A stretch of DNA of 64,000 bases from PALSA-894 sp963734185 (GTDB lineage: Bacteria; Pseudomonadota; Alphaproteobacteria; Rhizobiales; Xanthobacteraceae). The stretch lies in contig CAVTGA010000001.1 in NCBI GenBank assembly GCA_963734185.1, positions 2,790,001-2,854,000 of the forward strand, read 5' to 3'. The notes under the pieces are model-generated. The model did not search any database and was not told the DNA's origin. It worked only from the letters and a program-made list of their open reading frames with translations. The translations under genes were made by a program, and so were the position numbers. How positions within the stretch are numbered: position 1 is the stretch's first letter; the number at the start of each line of letters is the position of its first letter. Shown here in pieces: positions 55,001-63,691 of the stretch.

Positions 55001-55462
55001 CTCCGGCGGGATTGCCGGCGCGAGCGGCGCGTCCTGCGCATCGGCCAGGAGCTGAACCAGACCGGTCACCGGATGATCGGCGAGCGGGATGATCTGGATC
55101 ATGTCCGAGTTGTCGACCGTGCCGCGCTTGCCGAAGGTCTCGGCGTAGCCGAGCGAGCCGCCGGTGACCGCGCGCCCGACGATGAGCGACTGCGGCACGT
55201 CGGCATCGACGCGCAGATCGAGCTCCACGCCGCCGGCGACGTCCTGCACCGGATCGGCGGACTTGGCGAGCAGCTTGGACGCAACGAAGGACACGCCGAC
55301 CGCGAGCGCGATATTGAGACCGGCCCCGATCAGGATGCCGGCCGTGGTCGCGGCGAACGCCGCGCCCGCGATCAGCGGCACGAGGAAGCCGGCGTGCGCG
55401 ACGCCGGGCAATGCGAACCACAACATCGCGGCCAGCGTGACGGCGAGCAGAAGCGTGTGCAT
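52027..55462 (-). pseudogene. Phage tail-tip / host-specificity protein (J-like) with a frame break near 53298
   Basis: The long frame from the ATG at 55462 encodes an N-terminal hydrophobic part (LIAGAAFAATTAGILIGAG), then the tip core (FGRGRAYLRVHSIYDKD, LAVICYNILRGIRVKDH, LRQIIMSCDGRLSEVGGVY, GLEPGDTVEWTSERN) and a fibronectin-like domain (IRVTWDVPDDGDLTRVEVQV). At about 53298 it loses sense; removing one T restores AQESIAALITTLETEYPT and the next frame runs through four ~40-residue coiled-coil repeats to a beta-rich C-terminus (YATSHNFAVLL-like) at 52027. The joined protein is about 1145 residues, normal for J. Confidence 0.8.
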
Positions 55463-55469
55463 GGCTGCC

Positions 55470-55871
55470 CTATTCGACCCGGAAGGCGCGCACCGCGCGC
55501 GAGCGCGCCACCTGACCGACGCCGTGCTGCAGCTTCGCGGCGATCACCTCGCCGGCGAAGACGCCGATCGCGTCGGTGCCGTCCTCATTGACGATGCGCG
55601 CCCAATCGCCGTCGCGCGCCAGCGCAACCGGGATTTCGCCGAAGACCGAAGCGGCGACGTCGCCCATGTCGCCCCAGCCATTCTCGACCATGAGACGCTT
55701 CGCGCCGAGCTCGCTGTCATAACGCCCACGCAGGTGCGCGATCGGATCGCGCCCGATGACCGGCTCGGCACAGCCGGCCGCGAACGTCAGGCAATCGGCG
55801 GTGCCCCAGGCAAACGGCACGCCACGCTCGAGCCGATAACGGCCGAGGATCGTGTTCCGCACAGAGGTCAT
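55470..55871 (-). CDS. Phage protein, DUF6950-like (NlpC/P60-type tail assembly)
   Basis: A 133-residue protein with RGVPFAWGTADCLTFAAGC, where a cysteine after WGxxDC resembles the catalytic Cys of NlpC/P60-like tail proteins or the DUF6950 family. It is located exactly where lambda K-type peptidases lie, just before the J-like gene. Its start overlaps the upstream gene stop as ATGA. Confidence 0.65.
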   Translation of the reverse strand: MTSVRNTILGRYRLERGVPFAWGTADCLTFAAGCAEPVIGRDPIAHLRGRYDSELGAKRLMVENGWGDMGDVAASVFGEIPVALARDGDWARIVNEDGTDAIGVFAGEVIAAKLQHGVGQVARSRAVRAFRVE

Positions 55872-56491
55872 TGCGACCTCCTGCCCTGCGCCGCGGCATC
55901 GGTCGGCGCCCGGCGGCCGAAATAGAGCGGACGGCCGAGCTGCAGCCCGGTGTAGGCATAGAAGTGATCACTCGGATCGCGCTCGATCTCGCTGGCGTGC
56001 GAGCGCGTGAGGTTGTTCGTGCGCGTGAGCGCGCGCGACGCCGACCGGCAAGTGAGGACGATCGCGCTCGGTCCGCCCGCCGCAGGCGTCTCGATCGGCG
56101 CATCGTCGATGAAGCCGACGAAATACGGAAACAGCGGCGGAAGCAGCGCACGGCTGGTCGGATTGAACAGGCCGATATGCACCGAGATCGGCGCTTGCGC
56201 GAGCGCCCTGCCGCGCGCCAGCTCGTTGGTGCCGAGATCGATGCCTGACAGCGTGATGGTCAAGCTCGGGATGGTCAGGTCGCCCTTGGCGCCGAGCGAG
56301 GAGACTTTGATCACCGAACCGGAGCCGTGATACACGCGCCCCGCGTGCTCGATGTCGCCGGCATCGTCCCAGAACCCGGCCGGATCCGGCAGCCCGGAAT
56401 CAAAGTCACGCGCCTCGCACCAGATGAAGATCCGGCGCATCACGAGGCGGGCCTGCAGCGCGGCCTGCTGGGCGGGGGCGAGAGCGAGCAT
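55868..56491 (-). CDS. Distal tail protein (DUF2163/gpL-like)
   Basis: A 207-residue protein from ATG 56491, with the WCEARDFDSGLPDPAGFWDD and RVYHGSGSVIKVSSLG segments and VGFIDDAPIETPAAGGPS; it resembles the DUF2163/baseplate-hub tail proteins next to J in GTA-like and lambda-like tails. The C-terminus reads YTGLQLGRPLYFGRR. A longer frame begins at 56530, but the ATG just after the upstream stop is preferred. Confidence 0.65.
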   Translation of the reverse strand: MLALAPAQQAALQARLVMRRIFIWCEARDFDSGLPDPAGFWDDAGDIEHAGRVYHGSGSVIKVSSLGAKGDLTIPSLTITLSGIDLGTNELARGRALAQAPISVHIGLFNPTSRALLPPLFPYFVGFIDDAPIETPAAGGPSAIVLTCRSASRALTRTNNLTRSHASEIERDPSDHFYAYTGLQLGRPLYFGRRAPTDAAAQGRRSQ

Positions 56492-56492
56492 G

Positions 56493-57137
56493 TCAAAGGC
56501 TCTGGATTGCCTCGAAGGCGAAGCGGACATTCCGCCCCTCCTCCTGATCCTCGAAAGTGTCGGGCAGCACGATCATGCGCGCCGACGCGCGATAGAACGC
56601 GACCGCGGCGGCGGCGGCCCAGCCGGGCCGGACGTGCGGGCGCACCTCGACCGCAACCTGCCCGGAGCCGTTGGCGACCGCGCCGGCTGAGACGCGGTGC
56701 AGCGCGCGCGTGTCGGCATAGTCGAAGGCGAAGAAATCGCCGGGCGACAACACGAAGCCCGCCGGCAGCGCATCGAGCGAAACCTCGACATTGTTGGCGC
56801 CGACGCCGACGAGCTGTCCCGCCCCGGAGAACGGATTGCCGCCGACCTGCAGGTTGCCCCAGCCGTTGGCATAGGCGAGCGGATACTGGCGCAGATTATG
56901 AAAACCCAGGAACTGCTCGTAGCTCAGCAGCGTGTCGTACCAGGCGCGCACCGCGCCGCCATCAGCGGGAGCGTGCAAGGTCGATTGCCAGCGCGCGCGC
57001 CACAGCGAGGGCCCGAGGTCCTTGGCGACCTGCTTGCCGGAGCGCAGCGGCGTCAGCTCGGCCATCGGCGCCAGACGGAAGCTCATGCCGACGATGCGCA
57101 GCGCGGCAGGGATCGCGCGCGGAAAGGCGATGGGCAT
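56493..57137 (-). CDS. Distal tail protein (gpM-like)
   Basis: A 214-residue protein: MAELTPLRSGKQVAKDLGPS, WRARWQSTLHAPADGGAVRA, ALPAGFVLSPGDFFAFDYAD and TFEDQEEGRNVRFAFEAIQ. This is the family that sits after the tape measure in GTA/lambdoid tails. The start overlaps the tape-measure stop as TAATG. Confidence 0.65.
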   Translation of the reverse strand: MPIAFPRAIPAALRIVGMSFRLAPMAELTPLRSGKQVAKDLGPSLWRARWQSTLHAPADGGAVRAWYDTLLSYEQFLGFHNLRQYPLAYANGWGNLQVGGNPFSGAGQLVGVGANNVEVSLDALPAGFVLSPGDFFAFDYADTRALHRVSAGAVANGSGQVAVEVRPHVRPGWAAAAAVAFYRASARMIVLPDTFEDQEEGRNVRFAFEAIQSL

Positions 57138-59369
57138 TATAGAACCCTGTTACTGCGCGCCTCGTGGATCAGGCGAAGCATGCGGTTCGGTTCGTTCGCC
57201 CGGTCGCGCGCGATTTGCGCCATGAGCCGGTCGATCTCCGGGCCCGAGCCGCTGACGTTGTAGACAGGAGCGTAATTGACAGCGACGCCCTCGCCGCGCG
57301 TCTCGCCACGCCGCAACATGCGCTCGCCGCGCTGGGCGATGACCGGCACCTCATCAGTGCCGATGATGCCGCCAGCGTGCATGCGCGGCGCATTGGCGAA
57401 CAGGCGCGCATCGACCTGCATCGGAACGCCATCGCTGCCGACGCGGCCGCCGGAGTGCAGCTTCACCGCGTGGACGCTGGAGCCGGCGAGAGAGAATCCG
57501 CCGAAGGTCGGATCGGCGACGCCGATCCCGCCACCTCCGAGCCCGGACAGCGCCTTCAGTCCCATCGACAAGGCCGCGTCGATGCCCTTGTCGAGCAGCC
57601 TGTCGCCGACGCGCGAGAGCGCGTTCGCAAACGCCTCGGCGCCGCTCTTGCCGGCCTTCAAGTCGGCGATGATGCCCTTGAGCGCGTCCTTGGAGATATC
57701 GCGCGTCTCCGTGAGCACGCCGTTGAGCCGGATTTGTTCGGCGATGAACTGACCGCGGACGCTTTCGGGATCGATGCCGGCGCTGCGCAATTCCTGCGAA
57801 ACGCGGCGCTCTATTTCGGAGCGGCCGAGCTGGGCGCGCTCAAACATCGAGCGCGCTTTCCAGGCGCATGGCGGCGAGCGCATCGGCGGCGCCGCGGGCG
57901 CGCTCGGACAGGCGCAGGAACGCGGCCGCGTTCTCGTCCGAGAGCTTGATTCCGGCGGCGGCGAGCGCCTGCTGCGCGCTCATCTCGGTGCGCAGCCGGT
58001 TGTAGGCATCGATCTGCTTGTCGGTCACGCCGAGCTCGGCGCGCCGCGCCGCCTCGAGGAACTGGGCCTCGGTGCGCAGCTGCTGGTGCGCGCCGGCGGT
58101 CTTGTCGACCGCGCGCGCATCCGCCTCCATCACCGCCACGTGGCGGCTGATCGCGTCGACCTGGCGGTCGAAGGCGTCCCTCTTGGCCTTGTCGTCTTCG
58201 TCCTTCGGGCGCGGCTTGTAGGCTGGCGGCGCCGCGTCCTCGGGTTTCTTGGCGGCAAACGTTTCATCGATGGGGCGACCCGCTAAGATTGCCTCGTCCC
58301 TCGCCTTCTCGGCGCGAAACTTCTTCATAAACCCTTCGGTCTTCTTGATGTCCGCGGCGATCTCCGCCTCCGTGCGGCGGAAGAAAGTGGAGCCGGGATC
58401 AGCGATCATGTCGGCCCAGGTAAACGGCCGTTCTGCGCGCAGTTCATCCAACCGCTTCTGCCAAGTCGCCAGCGCACCGTCCAAAGTCGCAATGTTATTC
58501 CTCAAGGTTGCCGCCGGCCGATTCTCGGCTGAGGCAAAACTGGCAAGGACGTCCCGGCCCGCGGCGGCCATGCGCTCGAGATACGGGATCGCTTCCCTGA
58601 CCACGGGCATGAGATCGCCGATGGCCGCGGTCAGCTGCAGCTTCAAGACCGTCGCCAGCGCGCCCATCTCGCGCGACGACGACTGCGCCTTCTTCACCAT
58701 CGCGCTATCGATCTCGACGCCGAGGGCGCGCGCCTGGTCCGTCACTTCGGCGACGCGCATCCCCGTCATGCGCATCACGGCTTCGCTGTCGGTACCAAAG
58801 GCGGCCAGCGCGAGCTTGGCGCGCTTCACTTCATCGGTAGTTTCCTCAAGAGCATTGCCGATGACGTTCCAGCGCTCTTCCTGCGACTTGGCGTTCTTGA
58901 AGTCCGAAGCGAAAATATCGCCGATTGCGCGTAACGCCTTGTAGAGGTCCTTGGCTTCGTCCTCCGACTGCTTGGAAACCTCGGTAAACTTGTCCAAAGC
59001 CGAATTCAGCTTTTCCACCGATACGCCAGACCGCGCCGCCTCAATCTCAAGGCCAGCGGCGAATTGCGGGGTAAAGCGGTGCTTGTCGGCGAGGGCTCCG
59101 ACTTCAAGCAGCTGCTCCTTCACGGTCTTGAACGCCGCGTAGGCCGCACCGGCCACCGCGGTCACCGCCGCCGTCACGCCGAGCGCGGCCGGCGTGATCA
59201 GCTTGAACGCGCTCTCGGTCTTCTTGGCCGCGTCGACCGAGGTCGAGGCGAACTTGTTGGTTTCCTCACGCGCCTTGACGACATTATCGCGATAGGAATC
59301 GAACGCCGGCCCGGACTGATCCTGGCCGGTGATGACAACCGGATTGACGACGGTCGGAGCTTCAGGCAT
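57137..59369 (-). pseudogene. Tail tape measure protein with a frame break near 57843
   Basis: The first frame (ATG 59369) gives 509 residues: MPEAPTVVNPVVITGQDQSG, AFKLITPAALGVTAAVTAVAG (membrane-like), long helices and KLSDENAAAFLRLSERARG, ending MRLESALDV stop. The next frame continues as FERAQLGRSEIERRV, SQELRSAGIDPESVRGQFI and ends with HSGGRVGSDGVPMQVDARLF. Tape measures in this family normally read on as AMR.EA.LEFERDQLGRS, so the two ORFs are one gene of about 740 residues split by one base near 57843 (reading GAT then TTT GAG). An ATG in the second frame could allow re-initiation. Confidence 0.8.
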
Positions 59370-59876
59370 CGCCGCGCTGCTCTTCCAGCCAGAGGATGTA
59401 GGCGCACCAATAGCGATACTCTTCCTCGGTCAGCTCGGCCTTGAGCCGGGCGACCGTCATTCCCAAGCGATCCGCGAGCGCGAAGAGATTGAGCAGGCGC
59501 GGATCGCCCGCTAATTTTTTGCCGCGCCCTCGACCGTGAGGCTCGGAAGCGCGAACAAGACCGTGGCGATCCGGTTGATCACGTGGAACGAGGCGGCGCG
59601 GCGCAGCACCGGCTCATCCTCCACGGAAAACAGCGGGTTGCCGTTCTCGTCCTTGGCGCGCGCGATCATGATCGAGACGTCGCTGTTGTCGGCGGCCAGG
59701 ATCTGCTCGCGCTCGACGATGGTGAGCGGCGCATAGTGGATGCGCAGCGGCTTGGTCTTCGGCTTGCCGTCCTGCTCCGTTCCCTCCGCAGGGACCTGCC
59801 ACTCGGGAACATCGAAGTGCGGCCGCCCGAGCGACTTCAGGTGCGCGATTGCGGCCTTGAGGGCTTCGCCTGCCAT
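59362..59876 (-). CDS. Tail assembly chaperone, G and frameshifted GT products
   Basis: The G frame runs from the ATG at 59876 (MAGEALKAAIAHLKSLGRP) to a TAG at 59511-59513 and ends EGAAKN. A -1 shift at the A-AAA-AAT slippery sequence (59514-59520) gives KK/LAGDPRLLNLFALADRLG and then MTVARLKAELTEEEYRYWCA and WLEEQRGDA stop at 59362, a DUF4035/T-like domain. This copies lambda G/GT: the fusion is made by a fraction of ribosomes and helps the tape measure assemble the tail. The extension's end overlaps the tape-measure start (ATGCCTGA), as expected. Confidence 0.8.
59514..59520 (-). promoter_or_regulatory. Programmed -1 frameshift (slippery) site of the tail chaperone
   Basis: The minus-strand heptamer A AAA AAT is read GCA AAA AAT TAG in frame, with the stop next. 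Slipping back one base on both tRNAs avoids the TAG and continues with AAA TTA GCG. It follows the X XXY YYZ rule. Confidence 0.75.
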
Positions 59877-59877
59877 G

Positions 59878-60270
59878 TCACGCTCCAACGGCCGGATGGG
59901 TGAGCGCGCCGTTGCCCATGAAGCTGAACGACACCGAAATGGTGGAACCGATATCGACGTTGCGGGCGATGCGCGTCACGGTCGCGACACCGCTATGGTA
60001 TTTTTGCCCCGCGACCGTGCCGTCGTCGTAGAGATTGAGCGTGACCTCGGCGCCGATATTGAGCGCCTCCTGGCCGTTGGCCTCGGTCTTGTCCATCCAA
60101 GCATCGATGGTGCCGCTCCATCCCGGGATGCCGACGAGGTGCGACTTCGCCGTGTCATTCTGCGAGGTCGCATCCGCCGTATCGACGGACTCCTCGAGCG
60201 TCCATTTCGTGGTCTTCATGACGTTGGCGCCGACCTTGACGACGCCTTCCTTGCCGTGGCGTTTCGCCAT
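59878..60270 (-). CDS. Major tail (tube) protein
   Basis: A 130-residue protein with DATSQNDTAKSHLVGIPGWSG and LNIGAEVTLNLYDDGTVAGQK, the TP901-1/gpV-like tail-tube pattern in which a small beta-barrel protein stacks in rings. It precedes the tail chaperone gene by 1-2 bases, the usual order (major tail, chaperone, tape measure). Confidence 0.75.
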   Translation of the reverse strand: MAKRHGKEGVVKVGANVMKTTKWTLEESVDTADATSQNDTAKSHLVGIPGWSGTIDAWMDKTEANGQEALNIGAEVTLNLYDDGTVAGQKYHSGVATVTRIARNVDIGSTISVSFSFMGNGALTHPAVGA

Positions 60271-60301
60271 TTTGGTTCTCCTGGGTGAGGGGGGATGACA
60301 G

Positions 60302-60772
60302 CTACGCGAACTGGCTCAGATCGTCGGCCGGCGTGAAGAACTGCACGGAGAACTCCATGCGCACCTCGCCCTGATGCCGTTCGCCGGACGCCTGCGCATG
60401 CATGACCGAATGGCGCAGCTCGATGTCGTGTATCTTCACGTCCGGCGCCGCCAGAGCGAACAGCGCGCCGTTGACCTGGCGCTCGATCTCGTCGAGGCGC
60501 TCCTCGAGGCGCGCCGAGACGTCGTCATCCTCGTCCGCGGCCGCGAGGCTGACGCGCCCTTCGACGAACAGCTGCAGCTCGTGCTGCCGCTCGGGCGGAT
60601 CGCCCTGCTGGACATACACGCTGCGCGTTTCGCGCGCGTAGACCAGAAGCAGGTCCGGGTGCGCGGCAGCAAGCGGCCGGGTGCGCCCCTTGAACACGTT
60701 CGCGCCGGTCGCCGGCAAGCCGGTCAACGTCGCGACCGCGGCGGAGCGGATGAGCGTGCGGACGTGCGGCAT
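60302..60772 (-). CDS. Tail terminator/completion-like protein
   Basis: A 156-residue protein starting at ATG 60772: MPHVRTLIRSAAVATLTGLP, FKGRTRPLAAAHPDLLLVYA and FVEGRVSLAAADEDDD, resembling gpU/HK97 gp10-like tail terminators, which cap the tail tube before head joining. It is positioned between head-tail joining and major tail genes, as expected. Confidence 0.6.
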   Translation of the reverse strand: MPHVRTLIRSAAVATLTGLPATGANVFKGRTRPLAAAHPDLLLVYARETRSVYVQQGDPPERQHELQLFVEGRVSLAAADEDDDVSARLEERLDEIERQVNGALFALAAPDVKIHDIELRHSVMHAQASGERHQGEVRMEFSVQFFTPADDLSQFA

Positions 60773-60808
60773 CGGATCAACCTGCAAATTTGCAGCTTGC
60801 GTTTCGGT

Positions 60809-61135
60809 TCACGCGGCGACCAGCTCCAGCGCGCAGGCGATCATGCCCTCGCCGTCGGGCCGGATCGGCGGCACGACCCGGGCGACCTTGCCGGTCTTGA
60901 TCCGGGTCGCGACGTCGCCCTCGACCGGCGCGACCGCGGCCGGCACATGCAAGGTCGCCTCGATCGCGTCGGTGTCGGCTTCCCCCGATACGGCGAACAC
61001 CGGACGCTCGACCCAGATCGCGCGGATCGTGCCGTCGGCGCCGAGCGCAATGCCGGTCGCCCGCGGCACGTATGCGACGGGCTCGCCGAACGTGTCGACG
61101 AAGATATCGGCGAGCCCGTCGAACAGGTCGGACAT
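60809..61135 (-). CDS. Head-tail joining protein (gpFII-like)
   Basis: A 108-residue protein: MSDLFDGLADIFVDTFGEPV, YVPRATGIALGADGTIRAIW, and VARVVPPIRPDGEGMIACAL. The start DLFD.L and central D.T.R match the small gpFII-type proteins that seal the head-tail connector. Its position between capsid and tail modules supports this. Confidence 0.65.
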   Translation of the reverse strand: MSDLFDGLADIFVDTFGEPVAYVPRATGIALGADGTIRAIWVERPVFAVSGEADTDAIEATLHVPAAVAPVEGDVATRIKTGKVARVVPPIRPDGEGMIACALELVAA

Positions 61136-61144
61136 AGGCGCGGA

Positions 61145-61513
61145 TCAGCCGGCCTTACGCAGCTCGGCAATGATCTCGGCCTTGGTATTGGCATCGCGCG
61201 GCAGCGCGATGTTGCGCTGCTCGGCCAGAGCCTTCAGCTCGGCGACGGTCTTCTTCTCCAGGCCATCATCTTCCTCGGCGGCCTTGACGCCGCCCTTCAA
61301 GCGCGCCTGCTCGTCGAGCGTCGCGCGTCGCGCGGCGCCAGCCTTCACCAGCTCCTTCGCTTCCGCCTCGGTCGCTTCGAATGTGCGACCTGCAGATATG
61401 TCTTCGGCTTTGGTCTTCTGGCGCTGTCCCGGAAACTTCGCTTCCTGCACCACGCTGCGACGGCGAATGACCGTGATCGCGACCAGCAGCACGTTGTCGG
61501 TTGTCTCGCTCAT
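61145..61513 (-). CDS. Small phage protein with C-terminal SAP/HeH-like domain
   Basis: A 122-residue protein. After a beta-like start and a mixed-charge helix (EAEAKELVKAGAARRATLDEQ), the C-terminal 35 residues (KTVAELKALAEQRNIALPRD, then KAEIIAEL) form a helix-extension-helix (HeH/SAP/Rho-N type) motif, found in phage head-tail proteins and DNA-contacting proteins. The function is unknown; it comes just after the capsid terminator, which suggests a separate head-completion unit. Confidence 0.6.
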   Translation of the reverse strand: MSETTDNVLLVAITVIRRRSVVQEAKFPGQRQKTKAEDISAGRTFEATEAEAKELVKAGAARRATLDEQARLKGGVKAAEEDDGLEKKTVAELKALAEQRNIALPRDANTKAEIIAELRKAG

Positions 61514-61572
61514 GGGAAACCCTCGTTGGTTGATCGCGCGGACGCGCGGCCCTCACACCCCTACGAGTCGAA

Positions 61573-61596
61573 AAGGCCGGGCACTGGCCCGGCCTT
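61573..61596 (-). terminator. Rho-independent terminator after the capsid gene
   Basis: Perfect 10-base stem aaggccgggc / gcccggcctt with a 4-base loop, followed on the minus strand by TTTTC. It lies just 3' of the major capsid gene. Confidence 0.8.
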
Positions 61597-61627
61597 CCGA
61601 ACGCAATATCGATCAACAGGGCGCCGA

Positions 61628-62665
61628 TCAGCTGCCGCCGAGCACGCGTGCCGCGAAGCTGGCGTTGACGCGGAAGGGGGCGACCAACGGCGCCGACTGC
61701 AGCATCAGCATGCGCACGGCCGGATCCTTTTCCAGCCAGGTCTTCTGATAGAAGTCGCGCGCCTGGAAGCCAGCCTCCTCGTCCTTGATCGAGCCGTGAT
61801 GCTGCACGCCTTCGATCTGCGGCGAGCCCATCAGCAGGTGGTCGTCGGGCAGGAACTTCTGCGTCACGCCGGCATCGTCGACGTACTCGGCGCTGTAGGT
61901 CCAGATCTGGAAGTCGCCGACATGGCCCTTGAAGGACGGACCGACCACGCCGCTGGTCGGGCCGACATCGATGCGCGTCTTGGGCGACAGGTTCTTGGAC
62001 TTGTCGAGCAGCTTCTCGACCTTCTCGTCTTCGCGGAACGCGCTCCACACGTTCGTCGCCATGACGACATCGGTCACGGTCGCACCGGACTTGGAGGAGA
62101 CGACGCCGGCCCAGTCTTCGAGATCGCCGACCGGATCGGGCGCGCTGTCGTTCCAGCGGGCGGTCGTGAGCAACGTCACTTTGAGGTCGGCGTGGCGACC
62201 GAAGTTGACCACGGTGCGCGGATACTTCTCGCCCTCGACGATGATCTCGCCGTTGAGCATCGCTTGCGCGGCCATCCATTCCATGCGCCGCTTGAGCATT
62301 GCGATCTGGTCCTCGCTCTCCTGGATGACGGTGAGCAAGCGGTTTTGCATGGGATCGATCGGACCGGCGATCACCTGGCCCGGCCGGCGCCTCACGGCCT
62401 TGCCGTCCTCGAAAATGCGCTTGTCCTTGATGTAGGCGGGCTTGAAGCTGTAGGTGTTGTAACCCCGCGCCTGCACCAGCGGCGCCTCGACCAGCGGCGA
62501 GCCGAACGGCGCGAGCCGCGGCTTGCCGTCGATCATGTCGAAGTAGATTTCTTCCTGCGTAGAGGTGGAGATGACGGGGAAGAACATCGACAGCAGGAAG
62601 GTGCTGACCTTGTCCTTCAGATCGTCGACGATGCGGTTGAGCACCGCGGGGGTGAACACGTCCAT
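61628..62665 (-). CDS. Major capsid protein (gpE-like)
   Basis: A 345-residue protein: VISTSTQEEIYFDMIDGKPR, RLAPFGSPLVEAPLVQARGY and PIDPMQNRLLTVIQESEDQI match the lambda gpE-type HK97-fold capsid protein. WVYSAEYVDD-like (IWTYSAEYVDDAGVTQKFLP) and QARDFYQKTWLEKDPAVRM near the end complete it. Length is normal. It is followed by a strong terminator and preceded by the decoration-protein gene. Confidence 0.88.
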   Translation of the reverse strand: MDVFTPAVLNRIVDDLKDKVSTFLLSMFFPVISTSTQEEIYFDMIDGKPRLAPFGSPLVEAPLVQARGYNTYSFKPAYIKDKRIFEDGKAVRRRPGQVIAGPIDPMQNRLLTVIQESEDQIAMLKRRMEWMAAQAMLNGEIIVEGEKYPRTVVNFGRHADLKVTLLTTARWNDSAPDPVGDLEDWAGVVSSKSGATVTDVVMATNVWSAFREDEKVEKLLDKSKNLSPKTRIDVGPTSGVVGPSFKGHVGDFQIWTYSAEYVDDAGVTQKFLPDDHLLMGSPQIEGVQHHGSIKDEEAGFQARDFYQKTWLEKDPAVRMLMLQSAPLVAPFRVNASFAARVLGGS

Positions 62666-62764
62666 GGATTGATCCTCACGATGCGGCGCTCAAGGCCGCG
62701 ATGGTTGATGGGAGAGAAGGGACCGGAGGCGCGCGAAAGGCGCACGCCGCCAGCGCGGATGATC

Positions 62765-63574
62765 TCAACGCGGCACGCTGAAGTGCAGGTTGATGCCGAG
62801 GTCGCGCAGCGCTTCGCGCACACCCGACGCGGTCCAGCCCGTACCGTAGGTCAGACCGTTCTCGTCGAAGTTGCCGGCGAAGTGAGCTATCGTCACCTTG
62901 TCGGCGGCGGAGGCGTCACAATCCTCGGCCAGGATGACAACCGGCGCCTGCGAGCCGTCGACCGCGGCGGAAGCGCTCATCTTGTACTTGCCGTTGTTCG
63001 AGGGCGCGGCGATCGTGATCGCGACCGTGAAGCCGTCGCCGGCAACGAAGTCGGTCGCTCCGTCCGCGATCGTGAACTTGATCACGCCGTCGAAGGCGGC
63101 GCCGACAGTGCCCTGCCCGACGATGATGCCGTCCGGATCCTCGACCTGGAACGTGCCGGCATTGGCCGCGGCCTCGACGATGGTGACGCGATAGGTCCCA
63201 GCCTTGACGCCGGCACCGGTCGCCGGATTGGCCATGGTCATCGCGCCGTTGCCGGTATTGGCGCCGCCGATGCCGGCCGCCGCCGGCGCGCCGGCGGTCG
63301 CGGCGCCGCCCGCCGTGATCTTGCCGAGCACTGTGCCGCGCTTGCGGTTCTCGCCGGAGACTAGCGTGATCTTGCGCGTCACCAGGTTATCGGTGCTGGC
63401 AAGGATGCCGTCGGGCGTGAAGGTGCCCTGATTGGTGAAACCAGCAGCGACCGCCATGGCGATCACAACCGGCGCGCCGAGAGCGGACATCGCTTCCGCG
63501 GGAAACGGCACGGCCGCAACGGCCAAGCCGGCAATGAGCGCAACGCACAGCGCTGCGCAGAGCATACGCTTCAT
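62765..63574 (-). CDS. Head decoration protein with signal-like N-terminus
   Basis: A 269-residue protein with GTFTPDGILASTDNLVTRKI and TLVSGENRKRGTVLGKIT, the gpD-type decoration core, then a glycine/alanine-rich middle, a beta insert (TYRVTIVEAAANAGTFQV, KFTIADGATDFVAG) and a C-terminal VVILAEDCDASAADKVTIAH. The N-terminal 28 residues (MLCAALCVALIAGLAVAAVP) look like a signal peptide, although decoration proteins act in the cytoplasm. GGAGAG precedes the ATG. Being more than twice the length of lambda gpD, it may be an expanded surface protein. Confidence 0.72.
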   Translation of the reverse strand: MKRMLCAALCVALIAGLAVAAVPFPAEAMSALGAPVVIAMAVAAGFTNQGTFTPDGILASTDNLVTRKITLVSGENRKRGTVLGKITAGGAATAGAPAAAGIGGANTGNGAMTMANPATGAGVKAGTYRVTIVEAAANAGTFQVEDPDGIIVGQGTVGAAFDGVIKFTIADGATDFVAGDGFTVAITIAAPSNNGKYKMSASAAVDGSQAPVVILAEDCDASAADKVTIAHFAGNFDENGLTYGTGWTASGVREALRDLGINLHFSVPR

Positions 63575-63640
63575 GGGTTTCTCTCCTGAGCAGTTTGGTC
63601 CGCGGCGCGGTTCGCGCTGTGGCTCACACCCTATGACGCG

Positions 63641-63668
63641 AAAGGCCGGGGCAACGGCCCCGGCCTTT
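63641..63668 (-). terminator. Rho-independent terminator between protease and decoration genes
   Basis: Stem aaaggccggggc / gccccggccttt with a 4-base loop, just downstream of the S49-type gene. The tract after the stem on the minus strand is CGCG rather than T-rich, so it may be a weaker terminator or attenuator. Confidence 0.6.
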
Positions 63669-63691
63669 CGGAAGTCTCAACTCTGAAGCGA

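Noticed and set aside
60374..63364. A 996-codon open frame on the plus strand opposite the head and tail genes
   Set aside because: It is antisense to capsid, decoration and tail genes with clear families. In GC-rich DNA the opposite frame is often free of stops; its translation is Arg/His/Asp-rich without any domain.
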